Source: Flagellimonas aequoris
GTDB taxonomy: Bacteria > Bacteroidota > Bacteroidia > Flavobacteriales > Flavobacteriaceae
NCBI RefSeq assembly: GCF_003584165.1
Contig: NZ_QXFJ01000030.1
Location: 558,001-622,000, forward strand
Length of the DNA stretch: 64,000 nt
Direction: 5' to 3'
Program-made: the position numbers and the translations under genes
The notes under the pieces: model-generated
The model's database searches: none
Told to the model about the DNA's origin: nothing
What the model saw: only the letters and a program-made list of their open reading frames with translations
Shown: positions 40,274 to 49,894 of the stretch, piece by piece
Layout of the letters: every line of letters begins with the position of its first letter
Numbering within the stretch: position 1 is the first letter of the stretch

Positions 40274-41608
40274 ATGAAACTACTTAAGCGTGTTTTACTA
40301 CTCCTTGTCATCGTCATAGGAGTGGTAGTCTACCTGAATTACCCCAAATTGAACATTATTTCTGGCTATGCGGCCAAAAATGTGGCCTCCGGAGTTTTTG
40401 TGGCCCATCGGTCAGCAGCCTCCATGAACCAAATCGACAACAATGTCCCTTTGGTGGAACTGGCCGTTACCGAAGTGGATGAAAGTGAACAATCCGCATC
40501 TTCCACCGTGTATGGGTTGATGAAAAGAACAGCAGTGTACCGGGATGGTTTGGGTGCCGTGCTCATCAATGATGAATATGACCCTTCCAAACTTACCATC
40601 CGACCTCAACGCAATCAACCTTCGGATACCATTCCTTATCCCTATGGTCAGGCAGCTCCGTTGGATTCCATTTTTCCAGATGTGGACATGGATCAGATCA
40701 ACAAAGCCCTTGCCATAGCGTTTGCCAATCCGGAAACCCAAAAGACCCGAACCTTTTTGATATTGTATAAAGGGCAGATTTTAGCGGAGAAATATGTGGA
40801 TGGATTTGACCAGAACACCCCTATATTAGGATGGTCGATGACCAAGAGTGTCCTGGCCACCTGTTTTGGGGTTTTACAGCATCAAGGTAAATTGAATGTG
40901 GATTGGCCCGCACCCATTGCGGAATGGAAAGATGATGAACGGAAGGACATCACGTTGAACCATCTGCTCCGTATGCAAAGTGGGCTTGCTTGGGATGAAG
41001 ATTATTCGGGTATCTCGGATGTCACCCGGATGCTTTTTTTGGATAGCGACATGACCGTGGCCCAGAAAGGAAAAGAAGCCATTGCAAAACCTACTGAAAT
41101 TTGGAACTATTCCTCCGGGACCACCAACCTATTGTCAGGAATTCTTCGGCAACAGTTCAGAAGCCATCAGGAATATTTGGACTTCCCCTACGCTGCATTG
41201 GTCGATAAAATCGGCATGTACTCCATGGTTTTGGAGGCTGATATCGCCGGCAACTATGTAGGTTCTTCTTATGCTTGGGCCAGTACCCGAGACTGGGCCC
41301 GTTTTGGACAATTGTACCTAAACAAGGGAAACTGGAAAGGGGAACAACTCTTTGATCCTGAATGGGTGGATTACATCACCACTCCCACAGTTCATTCCGA
41401 TGGTACCTATGGGGCCCATTTTTGGCTCAATGCCGAAGGTAAGTATCCCGATGTACCCAAAGATCTGTTTTCCTGTAATGGTTATCAAGGACAATATGTG
41501 TTCATGATTCCGTCCAAGGATTTGGTGGTGGTACGTACCGGATTGGCCGAAGAACCCGATTTTGATGTGAACAGTGTATTGTCGAACATCGTAAAAGCGC
41601 TACCGTAA
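40274..41608 (+). CDS. Membrane-anchored serine hydrolase, class C beta-lactamase family
   Basis: A 444-aa protein from the ATG at 40274 (MKLLKRVLLLLVIVIGVVVY, a signal-anchor); a TTG/ATG 15 codons upstream is less likely. Motifs: SMTK (nucleophile Ser, about residue 195), YSSGTTN (about 278) and a late HSDGTYGAHFW. This is the EstB/6-aminohexanoate-dimer hydrolase branch. Activity may be esterase or amidase. Divergent from pirin (52 bp). Confidence 0.88.
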   Translation: MKLLKRVLLLLVIVIGVVVYLNYPKLNIISGYAAKNVASGVFVAHRSAASMNQIDNNVPLVELAVTEVDESEQSASSTVYGLMKRTAVYRDGLGAVLINDEYDPSKLTIRPQRNQPSDTIPYPYGQAAPLDSIFPDVDMDQINKALAIAFANPETQKTRTFLILYKGQILAEKYVDGFDQNTPILGWSMTKSVLATCFGVLQHQGKLNVDWPAPIAEWKDDERKDITLNHLLRMQSGLAWDEDYSGISDVTRMLFLDSDMTVAQKGKEAIAKPTEIWNYSSGTTNLLSGILRQQFRSHQEYLDFPYAALVDKIGMYSMVLEADIAGNYVGSSYAWASTRDWARFGQLYLNKGNWKGEQLFDPEWVDYITTPTVHSDGTYGAHFWLNAEGKYPDVPKDLFSCNGYQGQYVFMIPSKDLVVVRTGLAEEPDFDVNSVLSNIVKALP

Positions 41609-41654
41609 ATCGAGTAGATACCTTAAAATTGGGACCAAACCACAACAAAGGGAC

Positions 41655-41829
41655 ACTTCACAACAATAATTTCATTTACGGGAACACTGGTGGTACATTT
41701 ACCATGTAATTAATTAGAAAAGTAATTTTTTCATTTTCATATAGTGTTCTCGTAAAAGAGTCTTGACCCAAGTGGCAAGGCTCTTTTTGGTTTTATACGT
41801 TTCTGTTGGACACGAATTTCACGAATGAC
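41655..41829. repeat. 175-bp structured repeat, copy A
   Basis: Begins ACTTCACAACAATAATTTCA and ends CACGAATGAC. It holds an inverted repeat TTTACGGGAACACT / AGTGTTCTCGTAAA (13 of 14) and a terminator stem AAGAGTCTTG / CAAGGCTCTT (41756-41785) followed by TTTTT. Copy B at 42130-42304 has the same length and differs at roughly one position in 12. Confidence 0.8.
41756..41789 (+). terminator. Terminator inside repeat copy A
   Basis: AAGAGTCTTG (41756-41765) pairs with CAAGGCTCTT (41776-41785) at 9 of 10 positions with one G-U, followed by a T-run. It is 150 bp after the serine hydrolase stop and could end that transcript. Confidence 0.65.
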
Positions 41830-42050
41830 AGCAATTATTGATACTTCTGGTCATTCTGAGTGAAGGGAAGAATCCCATCCTTCCACAGTACATTTCTGTT
41901 GGACACGAATTTCACGAATGACATTAATCATGGATACTTCTGGTCATTCTGAGTGAAAGGAAGAATCCCATCCTTCCACAGTACATTTCTGTTGGACACG
42001 AATTTCACGAATGACACCAATTATTACCGCTGTCATTCTGAGCGATGTGA
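41800..42050. repeat. 93-bp tandem repeat
   Basis: Units start with TTTCTGTTGGACACGAATTT at 41800, 41893 and 41986, exactly 93 bp apart. Each continues CACGAATGACA... and contains GTCATTCTGAGTGAA; the third unit diverges after about 40 bp. A fourth isolated start occurs at 42275 in copy B. Confidence 0.85.
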
Positions 42051-42129
42051 AGAACCTCTTAAGGATGGATTTTATGGGAAAAAGAGGGGTGGATTTCACA
42101 AAAGCATGGGATTACCACAACTACCGGTT

Positions 42130-42304
42130 ACTTCACAACAATAATTTCATTTACGGGAACACGCAAACTACTTTTACCATGTAATTAATTAAGAAAGTAA
42201 TTTTTTCATTTTCATATAGTGTTCTCGTAAAAGAGTCTTGACCCAAGTGGCAGGGCTCTTTTTGGTTTTATACCTTTCTGTTGGACACGAATTTCGCGAA
42301 TGAC
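42130..42304. repeat. 175-bp structured repeat, copy B
   Basis: Same start and end as copy A and same inner hairpin pair; the terminator stem here is AAGAGTCTTG / CAGGGCTCTT (42231-42260) followed by TTTTT. The differences are substitutions, concentrated in the loop after GGGAACAC, which suggests that the stems are kept. Confidence 0.8.
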
Positions 42305-42428
42305 ATCGATTATTACCGCTGTCATTCTGAGCGAAGTGAAGAATCTTTATTCAATAAGCAGTTGACAATAAACAATGTACAATTATTACTTTTAATTGAT
42401 TGCTGACCACTGCTCATTGGAAATTGTA

Positions 42429-43271
42429 CTACGGAATCCACTTGTCCTTACCAAAATCAGGCTTGCGCTTTTCCAAAAATGCATTCCTACCTTCAATGGC
42501 TTCGTCCGTCATGTAGGCCAAACGGGTAGCTTCCCCTGCAAACACCTGCTGACCCACCATGCCATCGTCGGTGAGGTTCATGGCAAATTTCAGCATTTTG
42601 ATGGAAGTTGGTGACTTGGCTAATATTTCCTGGGCCCATTGGTAAGCGGTATCCTCCAATTCATCGTGGGGTATCACGGCATTTACCATGCCCATGTCAA
42701 ACGCTTCCTGTGCGGAGTAGTTTCGTCCTAAAAAGAAGATTTCACGGGCCTTTTTCTGTCCCACCATTTTGGCGAGGTATGCCGATCCATATCCCCCATC
42801 AAAACTGGTGACATCGGCATCGGTCTGTTTAAAAATGGCATGTTCCTTACTGGCCAACGTCATATCACAGACCACATGCAGACTGTGCCCTCCCCCAACA
42901 GCCCAACCGGGAACCACGGCAATCACTACTTTGGGCATAAAACGGATAAGACGTTGCACCTCCAAAATATTTAATCGATGATAACCATCCTCACCTACAT
43001 AGCCCTTATGACCACGAGCCTTTTGGTCCCCTCCACTGCAGAACGCCCATTTGCCATCTTTGGAGGAAGGGCCTTCCCCGGAGAGTAACACCACACCAAT
43101 GGATGTGTCTTCCTGCGCATCATAAAAAGCTTTATACAGTTCGCTGGTGGTTTTAGGTCGAAACGCATTGCGCACATCAGGACGGTTAAAGGCGATGCGG
43201 GCAACCCCGTTACATTTTTTATAAGTGATATCCTCAAATTCCATGGCGGTCTGCCAGTTGGGTGATTCCAT
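42429..43271 (-). CDS. menB: 1,4-dihydroxy-2-naphthoyl-CoA synthase
   Basis: A 280-aa crotonase-fold enzyme with all the marks of MenB: FCSGGDQKARGHKGYVGEDG (oxyanion hole and flexible loop), GWAVGGGHSLHVVCDMTLAS, FKQTDADVTSFDGGYGSAYLA and the C-terminal LEKRKPDFGKDKWIP. It closes the naphthoate ring in menaquinone biosynthesis, the main quinone of Flavobacteriaceae. Length fits the family (273-285). No other men gene is in the window. Confidence 0.96.
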   Translation of the reverse strand: MESPNWQTAMEFEDITYKKCNGVARIAFNRPDVRNAFRPKTTSELYKAFYDAQEDTSIGVVLLSGEGPSSKDGKWAFCSGGDQKARGHKGYVGEDGYHRLNILEVQRLIRFMPKVVIAVVPGWAVGGGHSLHVVCDMTLASKEHAIFKQTDADVTSFDGGYGSAYLAKMVGQKKAREIFFLGRNYSAQEAFDMGMVNAVIPHDELEDTAYQWAQEILAKSPTSIKMLKFAMNLTDDGMVGQQVFAGEATRLAYMTDEAIEGRNAFLEKRKPDFGKDKWIP

Positions 43272-43503
43272 AGGTATTGTATTGTTGGACTACAAAATAA
43301 CGGAAAATCTGTATCATAGAGTTTTTGTATTATGAGTAAAAGGTAACGGATTGATACAGAAATTGATATTGTTGAAAAATAGGTTGAAAAGGTGATGGTG
43401 TATGTCTGTTGACAAGTGATTTTTTCGACGAACTTAGAGATATACAAGTCAAACCTCAAAAGAGTCCTTAGTAATGAGGTACTTGTTGACCAACCTTACA
43501 ACC

Positions 43504-44262
43504 ATGATAAAATTCTTCAGAAGAATAAGGCAGAATCTGCTTTTTGAAAACAAGACAGGAAAGTATCTGAAATATGCCATCGGCGAAATTGTTCTTGTGG
43601 TCATCGGGATTTTGATCGCCCTTCAGATCAACAATTGGAACGATATCAAGAAAAACAAAGCAATTGAGCATCAATTGTTGAAGGCCCTTTTGGAGGAGTT
43701 CGAATCAAACCTAAAAATTTTGGACAGTACCCGTTTGGCTAATCAAAGAATTTATGAAACTGCCATTAAAATTGGAGATTTTACAGGACCATCATTGCCA
43801 ACATTAAATGAAAAGGACCTATCCATGCACATGGTCGGCGCATTTAAATTTGAACCGAGATTTGTCCCGAATCTAGGGACCATGAATGAAATCAACAATT
43901 CAGGGAAATTGTCCTTGATTACGGATCAGGATTTGAGAAAGTCCATCTCCGAGTGGCTTTCACAATTGGAACTGGTTCACAATCAAGAGAAATACGTGGT
44001 GGAAAGAAGGGACATTAGTCAGGAATATTTTATCAAGTATGCCAATTTTAGGAGGCATTTGGACATCATTGATGATGCTCTCCTCGATGCCACCCCAAGC
44101 AGATTCCCGAACAATGATTTCAATTTCTTGACCAACCCCGAATTCGAGAGCAATCTTTTTCTCTTTATCGTTGCTTCCATTAATCTGAACAGGGCTTTTT
44201 ATGAACCCATGGAAAAGCAAACTGAAATTTTGATAAGAAAAATTAAACAACAAATAGAATGA
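43504..44262 (+). CDS. DUF6090 family membrane protein
   Basis: A 252-aa protein from the ATG at 43504 (MIKFFRRIRQNLLFENKTGK). The sequence YLKYAIGEIVLVVIGILIAL followed by QINNWN is the hallmark of DUF6090, a Bacteroidota-specific family with one membrane helix (about residues 27-47) and a helical cytoplasmic or periplasmic domain. Function unknown. The frame extends ten codons upstream to another ATG. Confidence 0.88.
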   Translation: MIKFFRRIRQNLLFENKTGKYLKYAIGEIVLVVIGILIALQINNWNDIKKNKAIEHQLLKALLEEFESNLKILDSTRLANQRIYETAIKIGDFTGPSLPTLNEKDLSMHMVGAFKFEPRFVPNLGTMNEINNSGKLSLITDQDLRKSISEWLSQLELVHNQEKYVVERRDISQEYFIKYANFRRHLDIIDDALLDATPSRFPNNDFNFLTNPEFESNLFLFIVASINLNRAFYEPMEKQTEILIRKIKQQIE

Positions 44263-44379
44263 CCTGGAATGCTTCCATTTTAATCTGAAGGTATTCTAAT
44301 TGCTGCCATCCACAAGATCATGGTTACTATCCATCAATTGCATTTAAAACTGCGCAATATTTAGAAGTATCTTTCCCAA

Positions 44380-44991
44380 ATGTCACGCTTCAAAAAAATG
44401 TGGATTGCTTTTGGGATTATAATGGTTTTGGGCCTGCTTTTCTATTTGGTGCTTTCGCGTAAAATTAACCCGGACAGGTATTTTTTGATCAAAACCGACA
44501 AGATTCCCTTTAGGGAAATCAGGATCAGCGTATCCAAATATGCTATGGAATTTGAGCCACAATTCAAGAGGGGCAGCTACAAACTGGGTTTGGTCAGAAG
44601 CGTCGATATAGACAAACTTTATTGTACACTCTACCGTTCGGAATATGGATTCCAGATTGATTCTTCCGACCAGTTCATTTTGAGAAATTTAGACACTGAT
44701 AAGCTCTTTGTTGTTGGGAAAGTGTTGGGCAAGGAAATGTTCGAAGAATATCGCACCGTACAATACCGCATCGAAATCCCAAAGGATTTTCAGGCATATC
44801 ATCAAGAAAAAGAGGGAATGTTTCCCTACTATCAAATGCATTGGTCCATGATGAGCAGCACAGGTGGCGGTTTTGGGTACAGTTGGGAAGCGAACACACT
44901 AATTCGTTCCCCTAAAGGGGATTCATTGCAGTTTTACAGGGCAAAGGGAGCCATTGGAAAGCAAGATAGATCGGGAATCTTCCCTAAATAA
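44380..44991 (+). CDS. Hypothetical membrane-anchored protein
   Basis: A 203-aa protein with one N-terminal membrane helix (about residues 8-27, WIAFGIIMVLGLLFYLVLS) and an extracytoplasmic beta-rich domain (FREIRISVSKYAMEFEPQFKRG). Motifs such as RSVDIDKLYCTLYRSEYGFQ are not assignable. It follows the DUF6090 gene by 117 bp. Unknown function. Confidence 0.72.
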   Translation: MSRFKKMWIAFGIIMVLGLLFYLVLSRKINPDRYFLIKTDKIPFREIRISVSKYAMEFEPQFKRGSYKLGLVRSVDIDKLYCTLYRSEYGFQIDSSDQFILRNLDTDKLFVVGKVLGKEMFEEYRTVQYRIEIPKDFQAYHQEKEGMFPYYQMHWSMMSSTGGGFGYSWEANTLIRSPKGDSLQFYRAKGAIGKQDRSGIFPK

Positions 44992-45090
44992 TATCACGCT
45001 AAGAAATTCAACACATCTTTATTTTTTTAGGCTGTTGTTTTTGTTGCACCGATCTTCGAACTTAGTTACCGCAGATTAAAAAGTATAGCC

Positions 45091-45807
45091 ATGCCAGACC
45101 ATAAGGAAGAACTGGAAGCATATCTCGCTCCCCATTACATTAACAGAAGTAATTGGCTCAGAGCCGCCGTGCTTGGTGCCAATGATGGTATTTTGTCCAC
45201 TGCGAGTCTTGCTATTGGGGTGGCCACCGCCAGTGATGGTAGACCTCCTATCATTTTGGCCACTGTGGCAGGTTTGGTCGCGGGCGCCCTGTCCATGGCA
45301 GCTGGGGAATATGTTTCGGTAAGTTCCCAGACCGATATTGAACATGCCGATATTGAAAGGGAAAAGCAGGAACTGGAAGATATGCCCGAGATTGAATTGC
45401 AACGATTGACCCAAATTTATGAAAGCCGTGGTTTGAAAAAGGAAACCGCACTTTTGGTGGCTAAGGAATTGACCGAGAAAGATGCCTTGGGAGCACATGT
45501 TCGGGATGAATTGGGCCTGAATGAGATCAGTCATGCCAAACCGATACAGGCAGCCTTGGCATCTGGCGCAGCTTTTAGTCTGGGTGGTTTTCTTCCGCTT
45601 CTGGTCACTATATTGGCACCTTTGCCGGCCATGGAATATTCCCTTTATGGTTTTGCGCTTTTGTTCTTGATATTATTGGGTGTGGTCGCAGCCAAAACAG
45701 GGGGTTCAAACATAATGAAGGCCATACTCCGGATAAGTTTTTGGGGAACCGTTGCCATGGGACTTACGGCATTCGTGGGCTATTTGTTCCATGTAAATCT
45801 CGCCTAA
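45091..45807 (+). CDS. VIT1/CCC1 family transporter
   Basis: A 238-aa protein with five membrane segments and the VIT family start SNWLRAAVLGANDGILSTASLAIGVA (Asp/Asn in the first helix transport Fe2+/Mn2+), GALSMAAGEYVSVSSQTDIE (second helix), and a cytoplasmic metal-binding loop rich in Glu (EREKQELEDMPEIELQ). It moves Fe2+ or Mn2+ across the membrane. Bacterial members are often detoxifiers. Confidence 0.94.
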   Translation: MPDHKEELEAYLAPHYINRSNWLRAAVLGANDGILSTASLAIGVATASDGRPPIILATVAGLVAGALSMAAGEYVSVSSQTDIEHADIEREKQELEDMPEIELQRLTQIYESRGLKKETALLVAKELTEKDALGAHVRDELGLNEISHAKPIQAALASGAAFSLGGFLPLLVTILAPLPAMEYSLYGFALLFLILLGVVAAKTGGSNIMKAILRISFWGTVAMGLTAFVGYLFHVNLA

Positions 45808-45883
45808 ATAAGGGAGATTGTTCCGTGTAACATATTGGTTTTTAAGAATTATCATTATTTTTAAAATCTAAACATCATCAATC

Positions 45884-45967
45884 ATGAATACCACACTCAT
45901 TTTTATTGTTGGATTTTTTCTGGGCTTTTTATTGCTAAAACTGATTTTTGGCAAGAAGAAATCCTAA
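45884..45967 (+). CDS. 27-aa membrane peptide
   Basis: MNTTLIFIVGFFLGFLLLKL starts a 27-aa ORF with a single membrane helix and a basic end (IFGKKKS). Short one-helix peptides are common in Bacteroidota. It follows the VIT gene by 76 bp. Composition supports it; no further evidence. Confidence 0.45.
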   Translation: MNTTLIFIVGFFLGFLLLKLIFGKKKS

Positions 45968-46117
45968 TGTGTTTTTCACGAAGACGCGTATTGGTTTACG
46001 GATAAACGTTTCACCTTTCCATTTGTCCACTTGAGGCAATTTTAAAGCCACTCTGCAGATATTAATGACATTGTTTTTTGGTCAAAGTCAGATTTTTACT
46101 GACATAACGGTCAAAAA

Positions 46118-46717
46118 ATGAACAAAAACGGACAATTGCTTAGAACTGCCCTGAGTACTTATTCTTCCCTGGAAAATGAGGTCTGGGAAGAATTTGAACA
46201 TTTTTTCATAGAAAAGAGTATCGCTAAAAATGAGATGATATGGGAAAATGGAGAGGTGTGTAAACATTTGGTCTTTATTATTAATGGAGCGGTTCGGAGT
46301 TTTTCCATGGCCCATGGTAACGAGTTGACGAACAACTTCTATTTCGATTCCGATCTGTTCTACGACGACTACAGCTTTATTTCCCAAAAACCGTGTTTTA
46401 ACAACTATCAGGCCTTGGAGGATACAGACCTGTTATTGATTCCCAGGAGTGCCCTGTACCTCATGTTCAACAAATACAAATCCTTTGAGAGATTAGGCAG
46501 GATCGTTGTGGAATGCCGCTATATTGAACTTTACGAGTCCATGACAAGGAAGAGCAACCAATCCGCTGGGGAAAACTATCGGTACCTCATGGAGCACGCC
46601 AAGAAGGTCATTCAACGCGTGCCTTTAAAAATGGTGGCTTCTTACCTCAACATCACCCCGGAACATTTGAGCCGGATTCGAAAATCTTACGCAAGCCCGA
46701 GGGCTAAAATTGCCTAG
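46118..46717 (+). CDS. Crp/Fnr-family transcriptional regulator
   Basis: A 199-aa regulator with a cyclic-nucleotide-binding-like domain (about 20-135; FFIEKSIAKNEMIWENGEVCKHLVFIINGAVRSF, but without the typical cAMP Arg-Ser pair) and a C-terminal HTH (about 165-190, LKMVASYLNITPEHLSRIRKSY). Such divergent Crp/Fnr proteins are abundant in Flavobacteriaceae with unknown ligands. It precedes a four-helix membrane protein gene by 82 bp, a possible target. Confidence 0.88.
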   Translation: MNKNGQLLRTALSTYSSLENEVWEEFEHFFIEKSIAKNEMIWENGEVCKHLVFIINGAVRSFSMAHGNELTNNFYFDSDLFYDDYSFISQKPCFNNYQALEDTDLLLIPRSALYLMFNKYKSFERLGRIVVECRYIELYESMTRKSNQSAGENYRYLMEHAKKVIQRVPLKMVASYLNITPEHLSRIRKSYASPRAKIA

Positions 46718-46799
46718 CTTTTTTCAAAATAGTTGATTTCACATCAAGTGCTTTTAAAAGGTCTTTGATGAGCTTTGCCTAAACATAAAGACATTTTAC

Positions 46800-47207
46800 A
46801 TGAAAAGACAGACTTTTTTGACCATAGCCTCAATGATTGCCCTCATGGTCGGGGTAACGGCCACTTTTTTCCCATCCCTACTGCTGGTAAGCAAAGGAGT
46901 GTTTCCTGACGATGGGGTCAAGGTCTGGATGACCGAAGTGGGCATTTTGCTCATTGTGTTGGGAGTCATTAATTTCTTGATTCGAAAACACCCGTCCTCG
47001 CCTACTTTGTTTGTGTTGTTCTTGGGCAATGTCCTTATTCAATTGGGATTGTTGACCGTTGAGGTCCTGGCCTTTGCAAAAGGTACTATCACCGAGATTT
47101 CAGGGATTATCCCCAATAGTATCGTCCATGTTGTGTTGGCCATGGGATTCACGTATTATATTTTTAGAATGGTCCCCAACAAGAATCCACAGAGTGTAAG
47201 TTTATAG
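46800..47207 (+). CDS. Four-helix membrane protein
   Basis: A 135-aa protein with four membrane helices (about 8-32, 44-62, 70-92, 101-122). The first segment FLTIASMIALMVGVTATFFPSLLLVSKGV and the last NSIVHVVLAMGFTYYIFRM are typical of small Bacteroidota membrane proteins of unknown function. Located after a Crp/Fnr gene, so it may be regulated by it. Confidence 0.8.
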   Translation: MKRQTFLTIASMIALMVGVTATFFPSLLLVSKGVFPDDGVKVWMTEVGILLIVLGVINFLIRKHPSSPTLFVLFLGNVLIQLGLLTVEVLAFAKGTITEISGIIPNSIVHVVLAMGFTYYIFRMVPNKNPQSVSL

Positions 47208-47281
47208 GTCGATCACTGACCCAGTCCATGGAAACTTTGCCCGACCGGTGAAGGAGGCCCAAAAGGATTAATATTGATTTG

Positions 47282-48685
47282 ATGAAGAAAAAATTATCGG
47301 TTCTCGCTTTCCTTTTCATTTTGATGCATGGGAAAGCACAGTTTTCAGTTTGTGAAGACCACAACAATACACCCGAATTGCAAAATTCGCTTTGCGCCAC
47401 ACTCAATGTGCCATTGGCATATGGAACGGATATGGATGAAACCATTGAATTGTTCGTTCGAAAATTCCCGGCACAAAAAGAGAGGAAAGGTTCTATTTGG
47501 TTGGTGGCTGGCGGTCCTGGGGAATCAGGTGCCAGCCTTTACCCACTCGTGTATCAGTTTGCGGAACTGTTTCCCGATTTTGACATTTTTGTGCCCGATC
47601 ACAGGGGAACAGGACTTTCTGGAAAAATCTGCCCAAAAGAAGAATCGGTGGAATCTGTTGGTGGAGTTGCACTGGTTGGCGAGGAATGGGGTTCATGTTT
47701 TGGGTATATGTTCAGTCATCAAGAATACGTGAAGGCGTTTTCCATAACCAATGCGGCCAAAGACTTGGATTATTTGATCAATGAATTAAGTGGTGAAGGC
47801 AAGCGTTACGTTTATGGGGTTTCGTATGGTACACAATTGGTGCTACGGTTGTTGCAATTGGGTCCTTTGGAACTCGATGGGGTATTCTTGGATTCCCTTG
47901 TCCCCCTTCAAGATGACATGGAATATGATTTGAGCCATCGTTCGTTTGTGACCCATAGTGTTGGGCAAGAAGTATTGGAATATTACGATAGAAAAACAGG
48001 AAAGGACTCCCCTTCCCTATCCGAACAGTTGAAAACGATTATCAATCGCTCCAAAGCAGATGACGCTTTTGCCCAAAACCTACCAAAGCAGGACATATCA
48101 ATTTTGTTTGGGATGATGCTGGACTTACCAACGGTCAGAAGAAAAATTCCAGAAATCATACAATCACTTTCCAAAGATGAAGTTGGTCCGTTGAACAGTG
48201 CCATAGCAGAAATTACAGCATTTTATAGGGATTATGGGGAAAAGTATAGTACTTCTTCCAATTCCATCCCTCTTGCCCAAGTGATCACCGCATCTGAGAA
48301 TAATCCAAGACCTCAATTAAAAAAGAGTGAAGTGGTAGAGGAATCCAAAGGCCTACTTTTTACGAGCCCTTTGCCCAAGTTGATAGCCGAAAACACAATG
48401 CCTACCTATGATCACGATGCCTATTTTGCAGGTGTTCCCGAGAAAATGCCTCCGACATTGATCATTGATGGTTCCTTGGATCCCAAAACACATTGGGAAG
48501 GAGCCAAAAGACACGTAGAAAAATTATCGGACAAAGGTTCCATTGAGTTTGTAACCGTAAGGAATGCCCCCCATTTTATTGCTTTGTTCGCTCCAGATGC
48601 CTTTAAGGAAGCGGTGATGGCTTTTTTAGAAGGGAAATCCATAGCCGGCAACGAAGTTGAAGATACCAATGTCACACTGGATTGA
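47282..48685 (+). CDS. Secreted alpha/beta hydrolase (TAP-like)
   Basis: A 467-aa protein with a signal peptide (ending GKAQ) from the ATG at 47282. Motifs: [10 protein letters not shown] (oxyanion loop, about 79-88), [11 protein letters not shown] (nucleophile Ser in GxSxG, about 178-184), a late Asp ([12 protein letters not shown]) and His (NAPHFIAL). This is the tripeptidyl aminopeptidase/proline iminopeptidase-like group, cutting peptides or esters. Its stop overlaps the next reading frame. Confidence 0.88.
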   Translation: MKKKLSVLAFLFILMHGKAQFSVCEDHNNTPELQNSLCATLNVPLAYGTDMDETIELFVRKFPAQKERKGSIWLVAGGPGESGASLYPLVYQFAELFPDFDIFVPDHRGTGLSGKICPKEESVESVGGVALVGEEWGSCFGYMFSHQEYVKAFSITNAAKDLDYLINELSGEGKRYVYGVSYGTQLVLRLLQLGPLELDGVFLDSLVPLQDDMEYDLSHRSFVTHSVGQEVLEYYDRKTGKDSPSLSEQLKTIINRSKADDAFAQNLPKQDISILFGMMLDLPTVRRKIPEIIQSLSKDEVGPLNSAIAEITAFYRDYGEKYSTSSNSIPLAQVITASENNPRPQLKKSEVVEESKGLLFTSPLPKLIAENTMPTYDHDAYFAGVPEKMPPTLIIDGSLDPKTHWEGAKRHVEKLSDKGSIEFVTVRNAPHFIALFAPDAFKEAVMAFLEGKSIAGNEVEDTNVTLD

Positions 48686-48744
48686 TTTTGCAACCACATG
48701 TTCGAGGGTATCTCCGTAAATTTACGTATCAAAAATTTAGGATT

Positions 48745-49368
48745 ATGGAGAGCGATTGGCTTAAAAAATGGGACACAAGATTTGGAAAAGAAGAATATGC
48801 CTATGGCACCCGACCCAATGAATATCTAAAGGAAAAATTAGTAGGACTTACCCCAGGAAATATTCTATTTCCCGCAGAAGGAGAAGGACGTAATGCCGTT
48901 TATGCAGCGAAGTTGGGTTGGAACGTTTCCGCTTTCGATATTAGCATCGAAGGCCGAAAAAAGGCACTGAAACTGGCCGATCAAAACCAGGTTGGCATCG
49001 ATTATCAAATTGGAGAACTGCAAACGCTCGGGTATCAAGAGGAACAATTTGATGCCATCGCTTTGATCTATGCCCATTTTCCACCACAAATAAGAAAGGG
49101 GTATCACCAACTTTTGAGCACCTATTTAAAAAAGGGAGGGATTCTCATTTTTGAAGCCTTCAGCAAGACCCATGTGGAGTATCAACTTAAAAATGAAAGT
49201 GTAGGTGGACCAAGGGATTTGGGTTCTTTGTTCTCTACCGAAGAGATTCTTTCCGAATTTGAGGGGTATGAGATTTTGGAACTAAAGGAAACGGTCATTG
49301 AACTTAACGAAGGGTATGGACACATCGGTAAAGGTTCCGTGGTCCGCTTTTTGGGAAAAAAGAAATAG
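48745..49368 (+). CDS. Class I SAM-dependent methyltransferase
   Basis: A 207-aa protein from the ATG at 48745 ([20 protein letters not shown]). It contains the SAM-binding [23 protein letters not shown] (a modified GxGxG) and [29 protein letters not shown]. It resembles TehB/thiopurine methyltransferase-like enzymes. The open frame runs 21 codons further upstream into the hydrolase gene, probably not used. Substrate unknown. Confidence 0.87.
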   Translation: MESDWLKKWDTRFGKEEYAYGTRPNEYLKEKLVGLTPGNILFPAEGEGRNAVYAAKLGWNVSAFDISIEGRKKALKLADQNQVGIDYQIGELQTLGYQEEQFDAIALIYAHFPPQIRKGYHQLLSTYLKKGGILIFEAFSKTHVEYQLKNESVGGPRDLGSLFSTEEILSEFEGYEILELKETVIELNEGYGHIGKGSVVRFLGKKK

Positions 49369-49422
49369 ACAGTAACAAATTTGAACCTGAATCTTCTAAT
49401 CGATAGCTAACACTGGTTTTCT

Positions 49423-49845
49423 ATGAAACAGCCCAACCAATACCAAGATTTCAAAGTTAATGTGAAGATCAAACTGGCATTGCTCTGGTCCGCTGTGATG
49501 TTCTGCTATATCTATGGGGATTACTTTCAACTTTATGTGCCTGGAAAAGTGGAGGGTTTGATCGGAGGGAATAATATGTTGGACAATCCCTTTAAATTGT
49601 TGATGGCCTCCCTCCTTTTGGCCATTCCCGCATTGATGGTCTGTTTGTCTGTTTTTTTGAAACCTGCTGCCAATCGATTTTTGAACCTATTATTAGGAAC
49701 ATTTTACACGGCACTCATGTTGCTCATTGCCTTAACTTCCTATTCGGATTGGCACATGTTCTATGTTTTCTTGGCCATTTTGGAAAGCATTCTGACCGCT
49801 ATAATTGTTATAAACGCCTATAAATGGCCAAAGAACAAGGAATGA
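49423..49845 (+). CDS. DUF6326 family membrane protein
   Basis: A 140-aa protein with four membrane helices. The opening KVNVKIKLALLWSAVMFCYIYGDYFQLYVPGK is typical of DUF6326, a small family in Bacteroidota with unknown role. It follows the methyltransferase gene in the same direction. Confidence 0.82.
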   Translation: MKQPNQYQDFKVNVKIKLALLWSAVMFCYIYGDYFQLYVPGKVEGLIGGNNMLDNPFKLLMASLLLAIPALMVCLSVFLKPAANRFLNLLLGTFYTALMLLIALTSYSDWHMFYVFLAILESILTAIIVINAYKWPKNKE

Positions 49846-49894
49846 AACAAGAGCGGTTCCCTCTTTTTTAAAAGTTAGAGAGAAAGCAATAAGT

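Larger units (their letters stand above)
41609..42428. other. 820-bp non-coding region built of repeats
   Basis: No gene. It consists of two 175-bp copies of a structured element (41655-41829 and 42130-42304), 93-bp tandem units between them (41800-42050), and several short CATTCTGAGYGAAG repeats. Details are in the separate entries. The small ORF at 41953-42144 lies entirely in repeat and is not coding. Confidence 0.75.

Noticed and set aside
41800-42350. Regular repeats that could be a CRISPR array
   Set aside because: Units are 93 bp long without unique spacers of 30-40 bp and no cas gene is present.
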